A program made the translations under genes and the position numbers. DNA of 64,000 nt from Azonexus fungiphilus. Lineage in GTDB: Bacteria; Pseudomonadota; Gammaproteobacteria; Burkholderiales; Rhodocyclaceae. This document shows, in pieces, positions 16,695-25,726 of the stretch. Positions within the stretch are counted from its first letter, which is position 1. Each line of letters begins with the position of its first letter. Below the pieces are notes generated by a model, which saw only the letters and a program-made list of their open reading frames with translations, searched no databases and had not been told where the DNA came from. The stretch spans positions 267,958 to 331,957 of the forward strand of contig NZ_RBXP01000015.1 in NCBI RefSeq assembly GCF_003634965.1, read 5' to 3'.

Positions 16695-17875
16695 GCGAGT
16701 TCCTTCAGCGTGGCGAGCAGGTGGTCGATGTCGTCGGCGGTGTGTGCCGCCGACAGCGAGATGCGCAGCCGGGCGCTGCCCTGCGGCACGGTCGGCGGAC
16801 GGATCGCCGGCACCCACAGGTCGCGTTCCCAGAGGGCCTGGGCGAGCGCCAGCGTGGCCTGGTTGTCGCCGACGATCAGCGGCTGGATCGCCGTCGGCGA
16901 GGCCGGCAACCGCCACGGCAGACCGGCGGCACCGTCACGGAGGCGGGCGATGTTGGCGAACAGCTGGCGGCGGCGGGCGTCGCCGTCGCCGATCAGGCGC
17001 AGGCTGGCGGCGAGCGCGCAGGCCATCGCCGGCGGCGCGGCGGTGGTGAAGATGTAGCTGCGGCCGGTGTTGAGCAGGTAGTCGATGGCGGTGGCCGAGC
17101 CGGCGACGAAGGCGCCGCCGACGCCGGCGGCCTTGCCGAGGGTGCCCATGAGCAGGATGCGCGGCGCCGCCGGCAGGCCGAAATGCGCCAGGCTGCCGCG
17201 CCCCTGTGGCCCGAGCACGCCGAAGCCGTGGGCGTCGTCGATCACCAGCCAGGCGTCGTGGCGTTCGGCCAGCGCGAACAGGCCGGGCAGCGGCGCCAGG
17301 TCGCCGTCCATGCTGAACACCGCGTCGGTGACGATCAGCTTGGTGGCGGCCGGACTGGCGGCGAGCAGGCGTTCGAGCGCCGCCAGGTCGTTGTGCGGAT
17401 AACGGCGGACGTCGGCGCCGTTGGCCTTGGCCAGCTGCATCGCGTCGATCAGCGAGGCGTGGTTGAGCTTGTCGGCGAAGACCGCCGCACCGCGCCCGGC
17501 CAGCGCCGGCGTTACTGCCAGGTTGGCGAGGTAGCCGGTGGCGAAGCAGAGGGCGCGGGGAAAGCCGGTGAACGCGGCGAGTGCGTCCTCGAGCGCCTGG
17601 TGCGGCGCGAGATGGCCGGAAACCAGGTGGGCGGCGCCGCTGCCGGCGCCCCAGGCCTGTGCGCCGGCAGCCAGGGCTTGCGCCAGCGCCGGATCGCCGG
17701 CCAGGCCGAGGTAGTCGTTGCTGGCGAAATTCAGCCGCTGGCGGCCGTCGACCGTCAGCGTCCGGCCGCAGGCCGAATCGACGATGCGCCGCTGGCGCCG
17801 GCGGCCGGCCGCGGTGAATTCCTGGAGTTCGGCCTCGAGTCTGGCGTCGAGGCGGGAGGGGGCAAGCTCGGGCAT
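16691..17875 (-). CDS. bioF: 8-amino-7-oxononanoate synthase
   Basis: 394 residues, the usual length. This PLP enzyme condenses pimeloyl-ACP with alanine. Key features are RLNFASNDYLGLA, SGAAHLVSGHLAPHQALE, IDDAHGFGVLG and the PLP lysine Lys248 in MGTLGKAAGVGG. First gene of the bioFHCD operon; bioA sits in a separate operon starting at 21142 and bioB is not in the window. Confidence 0.95.
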   Translation of the reverse strand: MPELAPSRLDARLEAELQEFTAAGRRRQRRIVDSACGRTLTVDGRQRLNFASNDYLGLAGDPALAQALAAGAQAWGAGSGAAHLVSGHLAPHQALEDALAAFTGFPRALCFATGYLANLAVTPALAGRGAAVFADKLNHASLIDAMQLAKANGADVRRYPHNDLAALERLLAASPAATKLIVTDAVFSMDGDLAPLPGLFALAERHDAWLVIDDAHGFGVLGPQGRGSLAHFGLPAAPRILLMGTLGKAAGVGGAFVAGSATAIDYLLNTGRSYIFTTAAPPAMACALAASLRLIGDGDARRRQLFANIARLRDGAAGLPWRLPASPTAIQPLIVGDNQATLALAQALWERDLWVPAIRPPTVPQGSARLRISLSAAHTADDIDHLLATLKELA

Positions 17876-17949
17876 GGCGCCGGCGGGAGAATCCGTGAAT
17901 GGGGCAAGACGCGGATTCTAACGGATTGCCGGCGCGCCGCCGGTAGGGT

Positions 17950-18141
17950 TCAGGCCGGCAGTGGCTGCAGGTTGCGCTGCGAGACGATGAAGCGCTTGCG
18001 GATGCCGCCGGCGATCACGCCTTCGACTTCCCACATCGCCAGACCCTTGACGATGGCGACCTGTTCGATCGCGACGACTACAGCACCGATCTTGGTGCAC
18101 AGATAACGGGTACCACGTTGAATCGTTGCCTTGACTTTCAT
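17950..18141 (-). CDS. Small conserved-type protein of unknown function
   Basis: 63 residues, MKVKATIQRGTRYLCTKIGAV..., rich in beta-forming residues, with no signal peptide or membrane segment. A good Shine-Dalgarno (ACGAGGAG) lies about seven bases before the ATG, which supports a real gene. It lies alone between bioF and the bioA operon. A TTGACA hexamer (minus strand, 18205-18210) lies upstream but no convincing -10 at normal spacing was found. I do not recognise a family. Confidence 0.6.
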   Translation of the reverse strand: MKVKATIQRGTRYLCTKIGAVVVAIEQVAIVKGLAMWEVEGVIAGGIRKRFIVSQRNLQPLPA

Positions 18142-18263
18142 GGGCGTCTCCTCGTTTCACGTCGTTGAGCGCCTATCCTAACCAAGCCGGCAGCCGGCTG
18201 CATCTGTCAAATCGTGTATAACGTTCCGCTTTTTTCGAAGCCGCCGGCCCCGTCTGCGTTCGC

Positions 18264-18285
18264 GCCGGCAAAATATTTTTCCGGC
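18264..18285 (-). terminator. Palindrome after glpM, possible terminator
   Basis: GCCGG, an A/T core (AAAATATTTT) and CCGGC form a near-perfect 22-bp palindrome four bases beyond the glpM stop on the minus strand. The AT-rich core makes it an unusual hairpin. Confidence 0.4.
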
Positions 18286-18288
18286 ATC

Positions 18289-18633
18289 TCAGCCGCCGTG
18301 CAGGCGCGTCCACGCCACCAGCAGCACCGCCGCTGCGGCGACCCAGGCCAGGGTTGCGCTGATCAGCGTCGGCGCCAGCGCCAGGCGGGTGCTCAGCCAG
18401 TACACGGCGAGCAGATAGACGGCGTAGGGGATCAGCGACCACAGGCCGAACAGCGCCGTGGTGCGCAGGTCGGTCATGCCGCGTTCGGCGCCGACGATGG
18501 CGTGGGCGATCAGCGCGAAGGTCGGAAACAGCGGCACCAGGCCGGCGATGTAGAAGCTCTTCGAGCGCGAGAGCAGCGCGATGATCAGCACCGCTGCCGC
18601 GCCGAGCAGGGATTTCAGGAACAGTCCGGTCAT
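18289..18633 (-). CDS. glpM: GlpM-family membrane protein
   Basis: 114 residues with four membrane segments. The N-terminal LLGAAAVLIIALLSRSKSFYIAGLVPLFPTF matches the GlpM family, first linked to alginate and glycerol metabolism in Pseudomonas; the molecular function is unknown. The ATG overlaps the bioA stop codon, so expression is tied to bioA, though no functional link is obvious. Confidence 0.85.
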   Translation of the reverse strand: MTGLFLKSLLGAAAVLIIALLSRSKSFYIAGLVPLFPTFALIAHAIVGAERGMTDLRTTALFGLWSLIPYAVYLLAVYWLSTRLALAPTLISATLAWVAAAAVLLVAWTRLHGG

Positions 18634-19970
18634 CGCAGGGCAATCTCCAGGGCCTGCCCGGCGACCTGGCCGAGCAGCGCGATCTCGTCGTCGCCGACGA
18701 CGTAGGGCGGCATCAGGTAGACGGTGTTGCCGATCGGCCGCAGCAGCGCGCCGGCGTCGAGCGCGGCGCGGTAGAAGCGGCGCGAGAAATGCGGGTCGGC
18801 GGTACTTACGTCGAAGGCGGCGATCATGCCGCGCTGACGCAGGTGGGCGACCTGCGGGTGCGCCGCCAGCGGCGCCAGGGCGGCGGTGATTTTTTGTGCT
18901 TTGCGGCGGTTGACCGTCAACGTGTCGTCGGTCGCGAAAATGTCCAGCGTCGCCAGCGCCGCCCGGCAGGCGAGCGGGTTGCCGGTGTAGGAATGCGAGT
19001 GCAGGAAGGCGCGCGCCACCGAGTCGTCGAGGAAGGCGTTGTAGATGGTGTCGCTGCACAGGACGACGGAGAGCGGCAGGTAGCCGCCGGAAATGCCTTT
19101 CGACAGGCAGATCAGGTCGGGCCGGATGTCGGCCTGCTCGTGGGCGAAGAAAGTGCCGGTGCGGCCGCAGCCGACGGCGATCTCGTCGCAGATCAGATGC
19201 ACTTCGTGCCGGTCGCAGAGTTGGCGGGCGAGGCGCAGGTATTCCGGGTCGTGCATCGCCATGCCGGCGGCGCCCTGGACCAGCGGCTCGACGATCAGCG
19301 CGGCGGTGCGTTCGCCGTTCTTCTCCAGCCAGTCGGCCAGGCCGGCGGCAGCGCGGCGGGCGATGTCGGCCGGGGTTTCGCCCGTTTCCGCCAGGCGGAA
19401 GTCGGGCGAGGGCAGCACATGCGCCGCGTGGCGCACCAGCGGCGCGTAGGCGTCCTTGAAGATGGCGACGTCGGTGACCGCCAGCGCGCCGACCGTTTCG
19501 CCGTGGTAGCTGCCGGCCAGGCAGAGGAATTCGGCCTTTTCCGGGCGGCCGACGTTGCGCCAGTAATGAAAGCTCATCTTCAGCGCGATCTCGGTCGCCG
19601 AGGCGCCGTCCGAGGCGTAGAAGGCGTGGCCGAGGGCGCCACCGGTCAACGCGTTCAAACGCTCGGAAAGCTCGACCACCGGCTGGTGCGTGAAACCGGC
19701 CAGCATCACGTGCTCAAGGGTTTCCAGCTGCGCGCGCAGCGCCGCGTTGATGCGTGGCTCGGCGTGGCCGAACAGGTTGGTCCACCACGAGCTGATCCCG
19801 TCGAGGTAGCGCTTGCCGTCGAAGTCGTACAGCCATGGCCCGGCGCCACGGGCGATCGGGACCAGCGGCAGGTGCGCCGGCGACGCCTGCTCGGCGTGGT
19901 GGCGCATCTGCGTGCACGGGTGCCAGACGGCAGCCTGGCTGCGCGCCAGCCAGTCGGCGTTGGCGCTCAT
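18630..19970 (-). CDS. bioA: Adenosylmethionine-8-amino-7-oxononanoate aminotransferase
   Basis: 446 residues. This PLP transaminase makes 7,8-diaminopelargonate using SAM as amino donor. Diagnostic stretches are VWHPCTQM near the N-terminus, DGISSWWTNLFGH, FYASDGASATEIALKM, ICDEIAVGCGRTGTFFAHE and the PLP lysine Lys291 in CLSKGISGGY. The ATG overlaps the DUF2863 stop (ATGA). It is separated from bioFHCD by about 750 bases. Confidence 0.95.
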   Translation of the reverse strand: MSANADWLARSQAAVWHPCTQMRHHAEQASPAHLPLVPIARGAGPWLYDFDGKRYLDGISSWWTNLFGHAEPRINAALRAQLETLEHVMLAGFTHQPVVELSERLNALTGGALGHAFYASDGASATEIALKMSFHYWRNVGRPEKAEFLCLAGSYHGETVGALAVTDVAIFKDAYAPLVRHAAHVLPSPDFRLAETGETPADIARRAAAGLADWLEKNGERTAALIVEPLVQGAAGMAMHDPEYLRLARQLCDRHEVHLICDEIAVGCGRTGTFFAHEQADIRPDLICLSKGISGGYLPLSVVLCSDTIYNAFLDDSVARAFLHSHSYTGNPLACRAALATLDIFATDDTLTVNRRKAQKITAALAPLAAHPQVAHLRQRGMIAAFDVSTADPHFSRRFYRAALDAGALLRPIGNTVYLMPPYVVGDDEIALLGQVAGQALEIALR

Positions 19971-21142
19971 CAGTGCAGGTGCTGCGAGCTGCTCGACGGT
20001 TGTTCCGGCATTTCGGCGTGCACCAGTTCGCCGTCGATGTTGGGGAACATCGGCGCGCCGCAGTCGTCGCAGAACTCCATCGGGAAGTGGTGGTCGAGGA
20101 AACGCACGTCCTTGACCCCGGCTTCGCGCAGCGCGCTTTCGATCTCGCCGGCGGCGTCGGTGCCCTCGTCCTCGCCGCCGAGCAGCGGCCAGACGATGCC
20201 GTGGTAGACGGCCTCGCCGTCCTTCGGCCCGAGGCCGACGCGGTATTCCTCCATGCGCCGGTCGTAGCAGGGGCCGATGACGGCGCGGATGGCGTCGGGC
20301 ATCAGGCCGAGCGAGGTCTGCAGGAAGGCGATCGAGGCCTTCACCGAGTACGGGCGCGAGGCGCGGTCGGCGTTGCGGCAGCCGGCGTGGTAGGCGTCCG
20401 GCAGCAGCGGCTGCCAGGCACAACCGGCGAGCAGCGGCTCGAGGCTGGGGCCGCCCTGCTTGATCCAGTCGCGCAGCGCCTCTTCCTTGCTGCCGTCCTT
20501 CTCGTTCCAGCGGAACAGTGCGCTGCCGCGCGGCACGGCGACGGCGCCGATCAGGTAACGGACGTCCGAGAGAAAGCGGTTGGTTTCTGCCATCAGGGCG
20601 CTGTCGACCGTCAGATGCTTGCCGGCCAGTGCCGCGTCGCCGAGTTCGCGGGTCAGCTGCCAGGTGTCGCAGAAGCTGCGCGGCAACTGGTCCGGGCTGA
20701 ACAGGAAATCGGCCAGGGCCAGCTTGTTGCCGGCGGCGAAGACGTGCGCACCGAGCTGCACGGCGAGTGCCTGCAGCGTGCTTTTCGGCAGCGGGCAGGC
20801 GGCGATCGAGAAACGCGACCAGGCCAGGATCGGCGCCGCGAAGAGCAGGATGTCCCAGGTCGCGCCGGCGGCCTCGACACGGCCGGTTTCGGCGCGGGCC
20901 TCGACCATGTCGGCGAGTTCGTCGTGAGCGCGCGGGTTGGCTTCGAAGAGGCGGTCGAGGGCGATATTGATGTCGTCCTCGGCACCGTTCTTGAGCAGGC
21001 TGTCGACGGTTTCGGCGAGCTGGCCTTCCCAGTAGGCGTCTTCGAGCTTGCCGCCGGACTCGGAGAGGCCGCTGGCCAGGCGCTGCAGTTCAGCCGCATC
21101 GCGCGAAAGGCGATCGCGCGCGCCGAAGCGGGTACGTTTCAT
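19970..21142 (-). CDS. DUF2863-family protein
   Basis: 390 residues, cytoplasmic by appearance (no signal peptide or membrane segment). Recognised as the DUF2863 family, confined mostly to betaproteobacteria and of unknown function. The C-terminal part carries a possible metal site, FCDDCGAPMFPN, followed by a serine/histidine-rich tail. First gene of the DUF2863-bioA-glpM operon. A role in biotin metabolism is only suggested by position. Confidence 0.8.
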   Translation of the reverse strand: MKRTRFGARDRLSRDAAELQRLASGLSESGGKLEDAYWEGQLAETVDSLLKNGAEDDINIALDRLFEANPRAHDELADMVEARAETGRVEAAGATWDILLFAAPILAWSRFSIAACPLPKSTLQALAVQLGAHVFAAGNKLALADFLFSPDQLPRSFCDTWQLTRELGDAALAGKHLTVDSALMAETNRFLSDVRYLIGAVAVPRGSALFRWNEKDGSKEEALRDWIKQGGPSLEPLLAGCAWQPLLPDAYHAGCRNADRASRPYSVKASIAFLQTSLGLMPDAIRAVIGPCYDRRMEEYRVGLGPKDGEAVYHGIVWPLLGGEDEGTDAAGEIESALREAGVKDVRFLDHHFPMEFCDDCGAPMFPNIDGELVHAEMPEQPSSSSQHLH

Positions 21143-21172
21143 GGGTGTTCCAGTTCAGGCAAAACGCGGATT

Positions 21173-22159
21173 TTACCCGTCTTGGCCGCCGCTCGTCCTG
21201 TCCGGCGGACTGAACAGCGAATGAAAGTGCACCCGGCTGCCGGCCGGGGCGTCGGGCAGGTCGTAGAGCACCGGCGTCAGCAGTTCCTCGAAAATGCCGC
21301 GCAGGCTGCGCGCGCCGACCTTGTACTCGAGCGCCAGTTCGGCGATCTGGGCGAAGACCGGCGGGTCGATCACGAGTTCGCTGCCGAGCTCGCGGAAAAT
21401 CGCCTGGAACTGGCGGTAAAGGCTGTCTTCCGGAACCTGCATGATGCGCACGAAATCCTCGCGGCCGAGTGGCGCCAGCCGGGCGATCACCGGCAGGCGG
21501 CCGGTGAATTCGGGAATCAGCCCGAAATTGAACAGGTCGGTCGGCTTGATCCGGCTGTTCAGCCGTTCGATGATCCGGCCGTCGTCGCTGTCGGCGGTGC
21601 CGATGAAGCCGTAGGAGGTATGGCTGGCGATGATCGCTTCGAGGCCGACGAAGGCGCCGCCGCAGATGAAGAGGATGCCGCGGGTATCGACGCTGACGCC
21701 GCCGGGCAGCCGGATCAGGCTGCCTTCCATGATCTTGAGCAGCGCATGCTGGACGCTGCGGCCGGCGCTGGCGCGTTCCGGCGCGTCGGGGTTGGCCAGT
21801 TTGTCGATCTCGTCGATGAAGACGATGCCGCGTCCGGCCCGCTCGGCGTCGCCGCCGGCCTGTTCGAGCAGGCGCTGGATCAGCGCTTCCAGCTCGTCGC
21901 CGACGAAGCGGGCCTGGCTCAGCGCGGTCGCGTCAGCGCTGACGAAGGGTGTCGCCAGGCAGCGTGCCAGGGTCTGGCAGAGCAGCGTCTTGCCGGTGCC
22001 GGTCGGCCCGATCAGCAGGACGTTGCTCTTGTTCGGGCCGCTACCGGCCAGCGCCAGCTTGTGCCGGTGGGTATAGACGGCGACGGCCAGCGTTTTCTTG
22101 GCATCGTCCTGGCCGATCACGTAGCGGTCGAGGAAGGCTTTGATCTCGCGGGGTTTCAT
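21173..22159 (-). CDS. ClpX-like AAA+ ATPase lacking the zinc-binding domain
   Basis: 328 residues against about 420 in ClpX. The sequence begins directly at the AAA+ module ([22 protein letters not shown]), with no N-terminal C4 zinc finger. Walker A GPTGTGKT, Walker [12 protein letters not shown] and the sensor region [12 protein letters not shown] are intact, so ATP hydrolysis is expected. At the place where ClpX has the ClpP-docking IGF tripeptide, this protein reads [13 protein letters not shown], without IGF in the usual context. It may act as a ClpP-independent unfoldase or remodeller. It lies alone, divergent from yaaA. Confidence 0.85.
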   Translation of the reverse strand: MKPREIKAFLDRYVIGQDDAKKTLAVAVYTHRHKLALAGSGPNKSNVLLIGPTGTGKTLLCQTLARCLATPFVSADATALSQARFVGDELEALIQRLLEQAGGDAERAGRGIVFIDEIDKLANPDAPERASAGRSVQHALLKIMEGSLIRLPGGVSVDTRGILFICGGAFVGLEAIIASHTSYGFIGTADSDDGRIIERLNSRIKPTDLFNFGLIPEFTGRLPVIARLAPLGREDFVRIMQVPEDSLYRQFQAIFRELGSELVIDPPVFAQIAELALEYKVGARSLRGIFEELLTPVLYDLPDAPAGSRVHFHSLFSPPDRTSGGQDG

Positions 22160-22294
22160 GGCGGCATCCGGGGCGGCAGGGAAGCCTTCAATGTAGCAGA
22201 AGCGGCGGTGCCGGCGGCCTTCCGGTAAGATTTCGCCGTTCCCCGGCGGGCTTTCCGCCGCGATAATCACTGTGTCCTGCCCGGAGTTTCCAGC

Positions 22295-23068
22295 GTGCTG
22301 ATCTTCCTGTCCCCCGCCAAATCCCTCGACTACAAGACGCCGCCGCATGTCGCGACGTACAACCAGCCCACCTTCCTCGACCGCTCGCAGGCGCTGATCG
22401 AGCAGCTGCGCGCCCTGTCGCCGGCCGACATCGCCCAGCTGATGGACCTGTCCGATCCGCTGGCGCTGCTCAACTACAACCGCTACGCCGACTGGTCCTT
22501 GCCCTTCACCCCGGACAACGCCAAGCAGGCCGTGCTCGCCTTCGACGGCGACGTCTACGATGGCCTGGCGGCAAAGACGCTCTCCGCCGCCGACCTCGAC
22601 TTTGCCCAGCAGCATGTGCGTATCCTTTCCGGCCTCTACGGCATCCTCAAGCCGCTCGACCTGATGCAGCCCTACCGGCTGGAAATGGGGACGAAGTTCA
22701 AGAACCGCGCCGGCAAGGACCTTTACGCCTTCTGGGGCGAGACGCTGCTCGAGGCGATCAACGCCGAACTCGATGCCATGCCGCAGCCGGTCGCGGTCAA
22801 CCTCGCCTCCGAGGAATATTTCAAGGCCGCCATCGGCCGCAAGTTCAAGGGCCGGCTGATCCAGCCGGTGTTCGAGGACTGGAAGAACGGCCGCTACAAG
22901 ATCATCAGCTTCTTCGCCAAGCGCGCCCGCGGCCTGATGACGCGCTACGTCGTGCTCAACCGCCTGACCGACCCGGAAGGCCTGAAAGCCTTCGCCAGCG
23001 ACGGCTACGCCTTCGCGCCGGAAGCCTCCGATGCGACGAGCTGGGTGTTCAGGCGGCGCCAGGATTGA
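22295..23068 (+). CDS. yaaA: Peroxide stress protein YaaA
   Basis: 257 residues from a GTG start giving [17 protein letters not shown], the conserved YaaA N-terminus. Family stretches [42 protein letters not shown] and [16 protein letters not shown] are all present. YaaA limits intracellular iron and oxidative DNA damage during peroxide stress and binds DNA in E. coli. The nearby dps gene makes a stress-related neighbourhood plausible. The 3' end overlaps the convergent thioesterase by 20 bases. Confidence 0.93.
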   Translation: MLIFLSPAKSLDYKTPPHVATYNQPTFLDRSQALIEQLRALSPADIAQLMDLSDPLALLNYNRYADWSLPFTPDNAKQAVLAFDGDVYDGLAAKTLSAADLDFAQQHVRILSGLYGILKPLDLMQPYRLEMGTKFKNRAGKDLYAFWGETLLEAINAELDAMPQPVAVNLASEEYFKAAIGRKFKGRLIQPVFEDWKNGRYKIISFFAKRARGLMTRYVVLNRLTDPEGLKAFASDGYAFAPEASDATSWVFRRRQD

Positions 23069-23534
23069 GCGCCTGCATCCGCCCCTCGAACTCCTTGCGC
23101 AGTTCGCGCCGCACCTGCGCCGCCTGGTAGCGGCGGATTTCCTCGGGCGTGCCCGGCGTCAGCGGCGGCACGGCGGTCGGTTTGCCGTCGGGGGCGACCG
23201 CGACCATGGTGAAGAAGCAGGAATTGGCGTGGCGGATGACCTTGGCGCGGATGTCCTCGGTGATCACCTTGACGCCGATTTCCATCGAGGTGTTGCCGGT
23301 GTAATTGACCGAGGCGAGGAAGGTGACCAGTTCGCCGACGTGGATCGGCTGCCGGAACATCACCTGGTCGACCGACAGGGTCACCACGTATTCGCTGGCG
23401 TAGCGCGCGGCGCAGGCGTAGGCGACCTGGTCGAGGAGCTTGAGGATGGTGCCGCCGTGGACGTTGCCGGAGAAGTTGGCCATGTCCGGCGTCATCAGGA
23501 CGGTCATCGCGAGCTGGTGCTGGGGGAGGTGCAT
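23049..23534 (-). CDS. Hotdog-fold acyl-CoA thioesterase (YciA/BACH type)
   Basis: 161 residues. The hotdog core shows [26 protein letters not shown] with the catalytic-type Asp, [26 protein letters not shown] and the CFFTMVAV strand. It should hydrolyse acyl-CoA to free acid and CoA in the cytoplasm; chain-length preference is unknown. Its 3' end overlaps yaaA by 20 bases tail to tail. Confidence 0.88.
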   Translation of the reverse strand: MHLPQHQLAMTVLMTPDMANFSGNVHGGTILKLLDQVAYACAARYASEYVVTLSVDQVMFRQPIHVGELVTFLASVNYTGNTSMEIGVKVITEDIRAKVIRHANSCFFTMVAVAPDGKPTAVPPLTPGTPEEIRRYQAAQVRRELRKEFEGRMQALNPGAA

Positions 23535-23561
23535 CGTCGGGGCTTTCGGGAGATGTGAAAA

Positions 23562-23583
23562 GGGCAGGATCGAAATCCTGCCC
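23562..23583 (-). terminator. Rho-independent terminator of dps
   Basis: Stem GGGCAGGAT / ATCCTGCCC with a four-base loop. On the minus strand it is followed by TTTT, about 40 bases after the dps stop. One copy of the dispersed palindrome lies between. Confidence 0.75.
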
Positions 23584-23588
23584 CGGTG

Positions 23589-23618
23589 ACGGTCGACCGT
23601 GAAAATCCGGCAAAAACC
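23589..23618 (+). repeat. Dispersed palindrome/A-tract motif, intergenic copy
   Basis: ACGGTCGACCGT (perfect 12-bp palindrome), 11-nt spacer GAAAATCCGGC, AAAAACC. It sits between the dps stop codon and its terminator, in + orientation although both flanking genes are on the minus strand. Confidence 0.75.
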
Positions 23619-23622
23619 GGGT

Positions 23623-24117
23623 TTATTCCTCGAGCAGGCTGCGCAGCATCCAGGCAGTCTTTTCGTGCACGTCGAGGCGCTGCGTCAGCAGGTCGGCGGT
23701 CGGCTGGTCGTCGGCTTCGCCAACCAGCGGCAGCAGCTTGCGCGCGGTGCGGGCGGTGGCTTCCTGGGCGGCGACCAGGTGGCGGACCATGTCGGTGGCC
23801 TTGGGCACGCCTTCGACTTCCTTGATCGAGGCGAGCTTGACGAATTCCTTGTAGGTGCCGGGGGCCGGGAAACCGAGGGCGCGGATGCGCTCGGCGATCT
23901 GGTCGAGGGCGTTCCACTGCTCGGTGTACTGGCCCATGAACATCGCGTGCAGGCTGTTGAACTGCGGGCCGGTGACGTTCCAGTGGAAGTTGTGGGTCAT
24001 CAGGTACAGCGTGTAGCTGTCGGCGAGCAGGCCGGACAGGCCGGCGACGATCTTCTTGCGGTCGGCGTCGGAAATGCCGATGTCGATGCTCGGGGTCTTG
24101 GCTTTCTTGGCGGTCAT
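23623..24117 (-). CDS. dps: Dps/ferritin-like DNA-protecting protein
   Basis: 164 residues. The ferroxidase site of the Dps family is clear: [41 protein letters not shown], with the His, Asp and Glu ligands. The lysine-rich N-terminus MTAKKAKT may help DNA binding. The dodecamer stores iron and detoxifies peroxide. It has its own terminator and a promoter-like sequence upstream. Confidence 0.94.
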   Translation of the reverse strand: MTAKKAKTPSIDIGISDADRKKIVAGLSGLLADSYTLYLMTHNFHWNVTGPQFNSLHAMFMGQYTEQWNALDQIAERIRALGFPAPGTYKEFVKLASIKEVEGVPKATDMVRHLVAAQEATARTARKLLPLVGEADDQPTADLLTQRLDVHEKTAWMLRSLLEE

Positions 24118-24210
24118 GACGGTTCTCCTAGGTGGTTGCGGCGGGTTGGGCGTGACCGGCGGCGGCGCTGGCAAAACGCGGCTGGCCGTTTCCGGGCGAA
24201 TCCTGCGTGG

Positions 24211-24224
24211 GCAAGGGTTTTACG
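24211..24224. repeat. 14-mer shared with the tal-acnB intergenic region
   Basis: GCAAGGGTTTTACG, identical to 28807-28820. Both copies lie about 95-125 bases upstream of a minus-strand gene (dps, tal). It partly resembles the right half of the dispersed palindrome motif. Confidence 0.45.
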
Positions 24225-24233
24225 TCTTGAGCC

Positions 24234-24263
24234 ACTATAGCGCAATCGCCACGGGGCGGCCAA
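24234..24263 (-). promoter_or_regulatory. Candidate sigma70-type promoter of dps
   Basis: Minus-strand TTGGCC (24258-24263), 18-nt spacer, TATAGT (24234-24239), about 115 bases before the dps start. The -10 fits well and the -35 is weak. Confidence 0.35.
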
Positions 24264-24273
24264 TTGACCATGA

Positions 24274-24711
24274 CTATGGAAGGGATAATCCGGCCGCATC
24301 GATCAGCGCGCAGGCATCCTTCGGCTTGACGATGCGGAAAGCCAGCTTGGTGCGCCCGCGCAGCTTGAGCAGCGCCTTGTCCTTGCTGACCAGCAGATCG
24401 GCGCCGCTGCGCGCGGCGAGTTCGAGGAACTTCTGGTCGTCGCGGTCCTTGCAGCGCGGCAGCGGCGGCGCTTCGCCGGCGGCGACCTGGCGCACCAGTG
24501 CGCCGTAGCGCGTCCAGCGCTCGGCGATCATCGCCGGCGTCAGCTTCAGTTGCGGATAGGTGAGCACGCGTTGCAGTTCGTCGAGCGTGCTCGCATCGAC
24601 CAGGCATTCGATGCGGCCGGCCTCGAGCGCGGCCATGATCGGCACCGCGTCGGCATTGGCCCAGTGGAAGAGGTCGAGGACGACGTTGGTGTCGAGGACG
24701 ATGCGTAACAT
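24274..24711 (-). CDS. PIN-domain protein (putative toxin-type ribonuclease)
   Basis: 145 residues. A PIN fold is shown by the N-terminal VLDTNVVLDLFHWANADA with the first catalytic Asp, a central acidic KDRDDQKFLELA and SKDKALLKL near the end. It matches the PIN family often annotated as toxin components (COG1569 type). No antitoxin-sized ORF lies next to it: dus diverges on one side and dps lies on the other. RNase activity is inferred from the fold only. Confidence 0.8.
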   Translation of the reverse strand: MLRIVLDTNVVLDLFHWANADAVPIMAALEAGRIECLVDASTLDELQRVLTYPQLKLTPAMIAERWTRYGALVRQVAAGEAPPLPRCKDRDDQKFLELAARSGADLLVSKDKALLKLRGRTKLAFRIVKPKDACALIDAAGLSLP

Positions 24712-24762
24712 GGGGGCGGATTATAATGCGCGCCTTTTCAAGCGTTTGCCGAAAGTTTGCCG

Positions 24763-25722
24763 ATGTCCCGACTGATCCTCGCCCCGATGGAAGGGCTCGC
24801 CGATCCGCTGATGCGCGAGGTGCTCACGGGCATCGGCGGCTACGACTGGGGCATCTGCGAGTTCGTCCGGGTCACCGAGAGCGTGCTGCCCAACCGGACT
24901 TTCCTGCGCACCTGCCCGGAGCTGAAGAACGGCAGCCGGACGCCGGCCGGTACGCCGATGCGCGTGCAGCTGCTCGGTTCCGATCCGCATTTCATGGCCG
25001 GCAACGCGCGCCGCCTGGTCAAGCACCGGCCGGCCGGCGTGGACATCAATTTCGGCTGTCCGGCGCCGACGGTCTTCCGGCATCGCGGCGGCTCGGCGCT
25101 GCTCGGCGAGCCGCAGCTGCTGCACGACATCGTCGCCGCGGTGCGCGCGGAAATCCCGGCCGGCATCCCGTTGACCGCAAAAATGCGGCTGGGCATCGAC
25201 GACGTCTGCCTGGCCGTCGATTGCGCCCAGGCCATTGAGGCGGGCGGCGCCGAAGAACTGATCGTGCACGGCCGGACCAAGGCCGACGGCTACCGGCCGC
25301 CGGCGCGCTGGGCGCAGATCGACCGGGTACGCGCGGCGATCGATATCCCGGTGATTGCCAACGGCGAGGTGTGGACCGTGGACGACTGGCACCGCATCCG
25401 GGCCGAAAGCGGCTGCGCCGACGTCATGCTTGGCCGCGGCGCGCTGGCCGATCCCTTCCTCGCCCGGCGCATCCGCGGCGAGGCGGTGGGCGGCTGGGAC
25501 GCGTTGCGGCCGTGGCTGGCAATCTTCTGGTGCGGCGTGCGCGAGCGCGTGCTGCCGGTACATGCCGGCGGCCGCCTGAAGCAGTGGCTGATGCTGCTGC
25601 GCCGCCATGAGCCGCAGGCCGAGGCGCTCTACCAGCAACTGCGCCCGGTCAAGGCAGCCGAGGACATCGACCGCCTGCTGCTCGCCGCCGGCATCCCCGG
25701 CGAACTGCCGCTGGCGGCCTGA
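24763..25722 (+). CDS. dusC: tRNA-dihydrouridine synthase (DusC-like)
   Basis: 319 residues, FMN-binding TIM barrel that reduces uridine in the tRNA D-loop. The N-terminal MSRLILAPMEGLADPLMREVLT fits the DusC subgroup. The active site shows INFGCPAPTVFRHRGGSALL with the catalytic Cys, then AKMRLG, VHGRTK, and MLGRGALADP near the phosphate site. A TTG six bases upstream is an alternative start. The downstream methyltransferase-like gene begins five bases after the stop. Confidence 0.9.
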   Translation: MSRLILAPMEGLADPLMREVLTGIGGYDWGICEFVRVTESVLPNRTFLRTCPELKNGSRTPAGTPMRVQLLGSDPHFMAGNARRLVKHRPAGVDINFGCPAPTVFRHRGGSALLGEPQLLHDIVAAVRAEIPAGIPLTAKMRLGIDDVCLAVDCAQAIEAGGAEELIVHGRTKADGYRPPARWAQIDRVRAAIDIPVIANGEVWTVDDWHRIRAESGCADVMLGRGALADPFLARRIRGEAVGGWDALRPWLAIFWCGVRERVLPVHAGGRLKQWLMLLRRHEPQAEALYQQLRPVKAAEDIDRLLLAAGIPGELPLAA

Positions 25723-25726
25723 GGCG

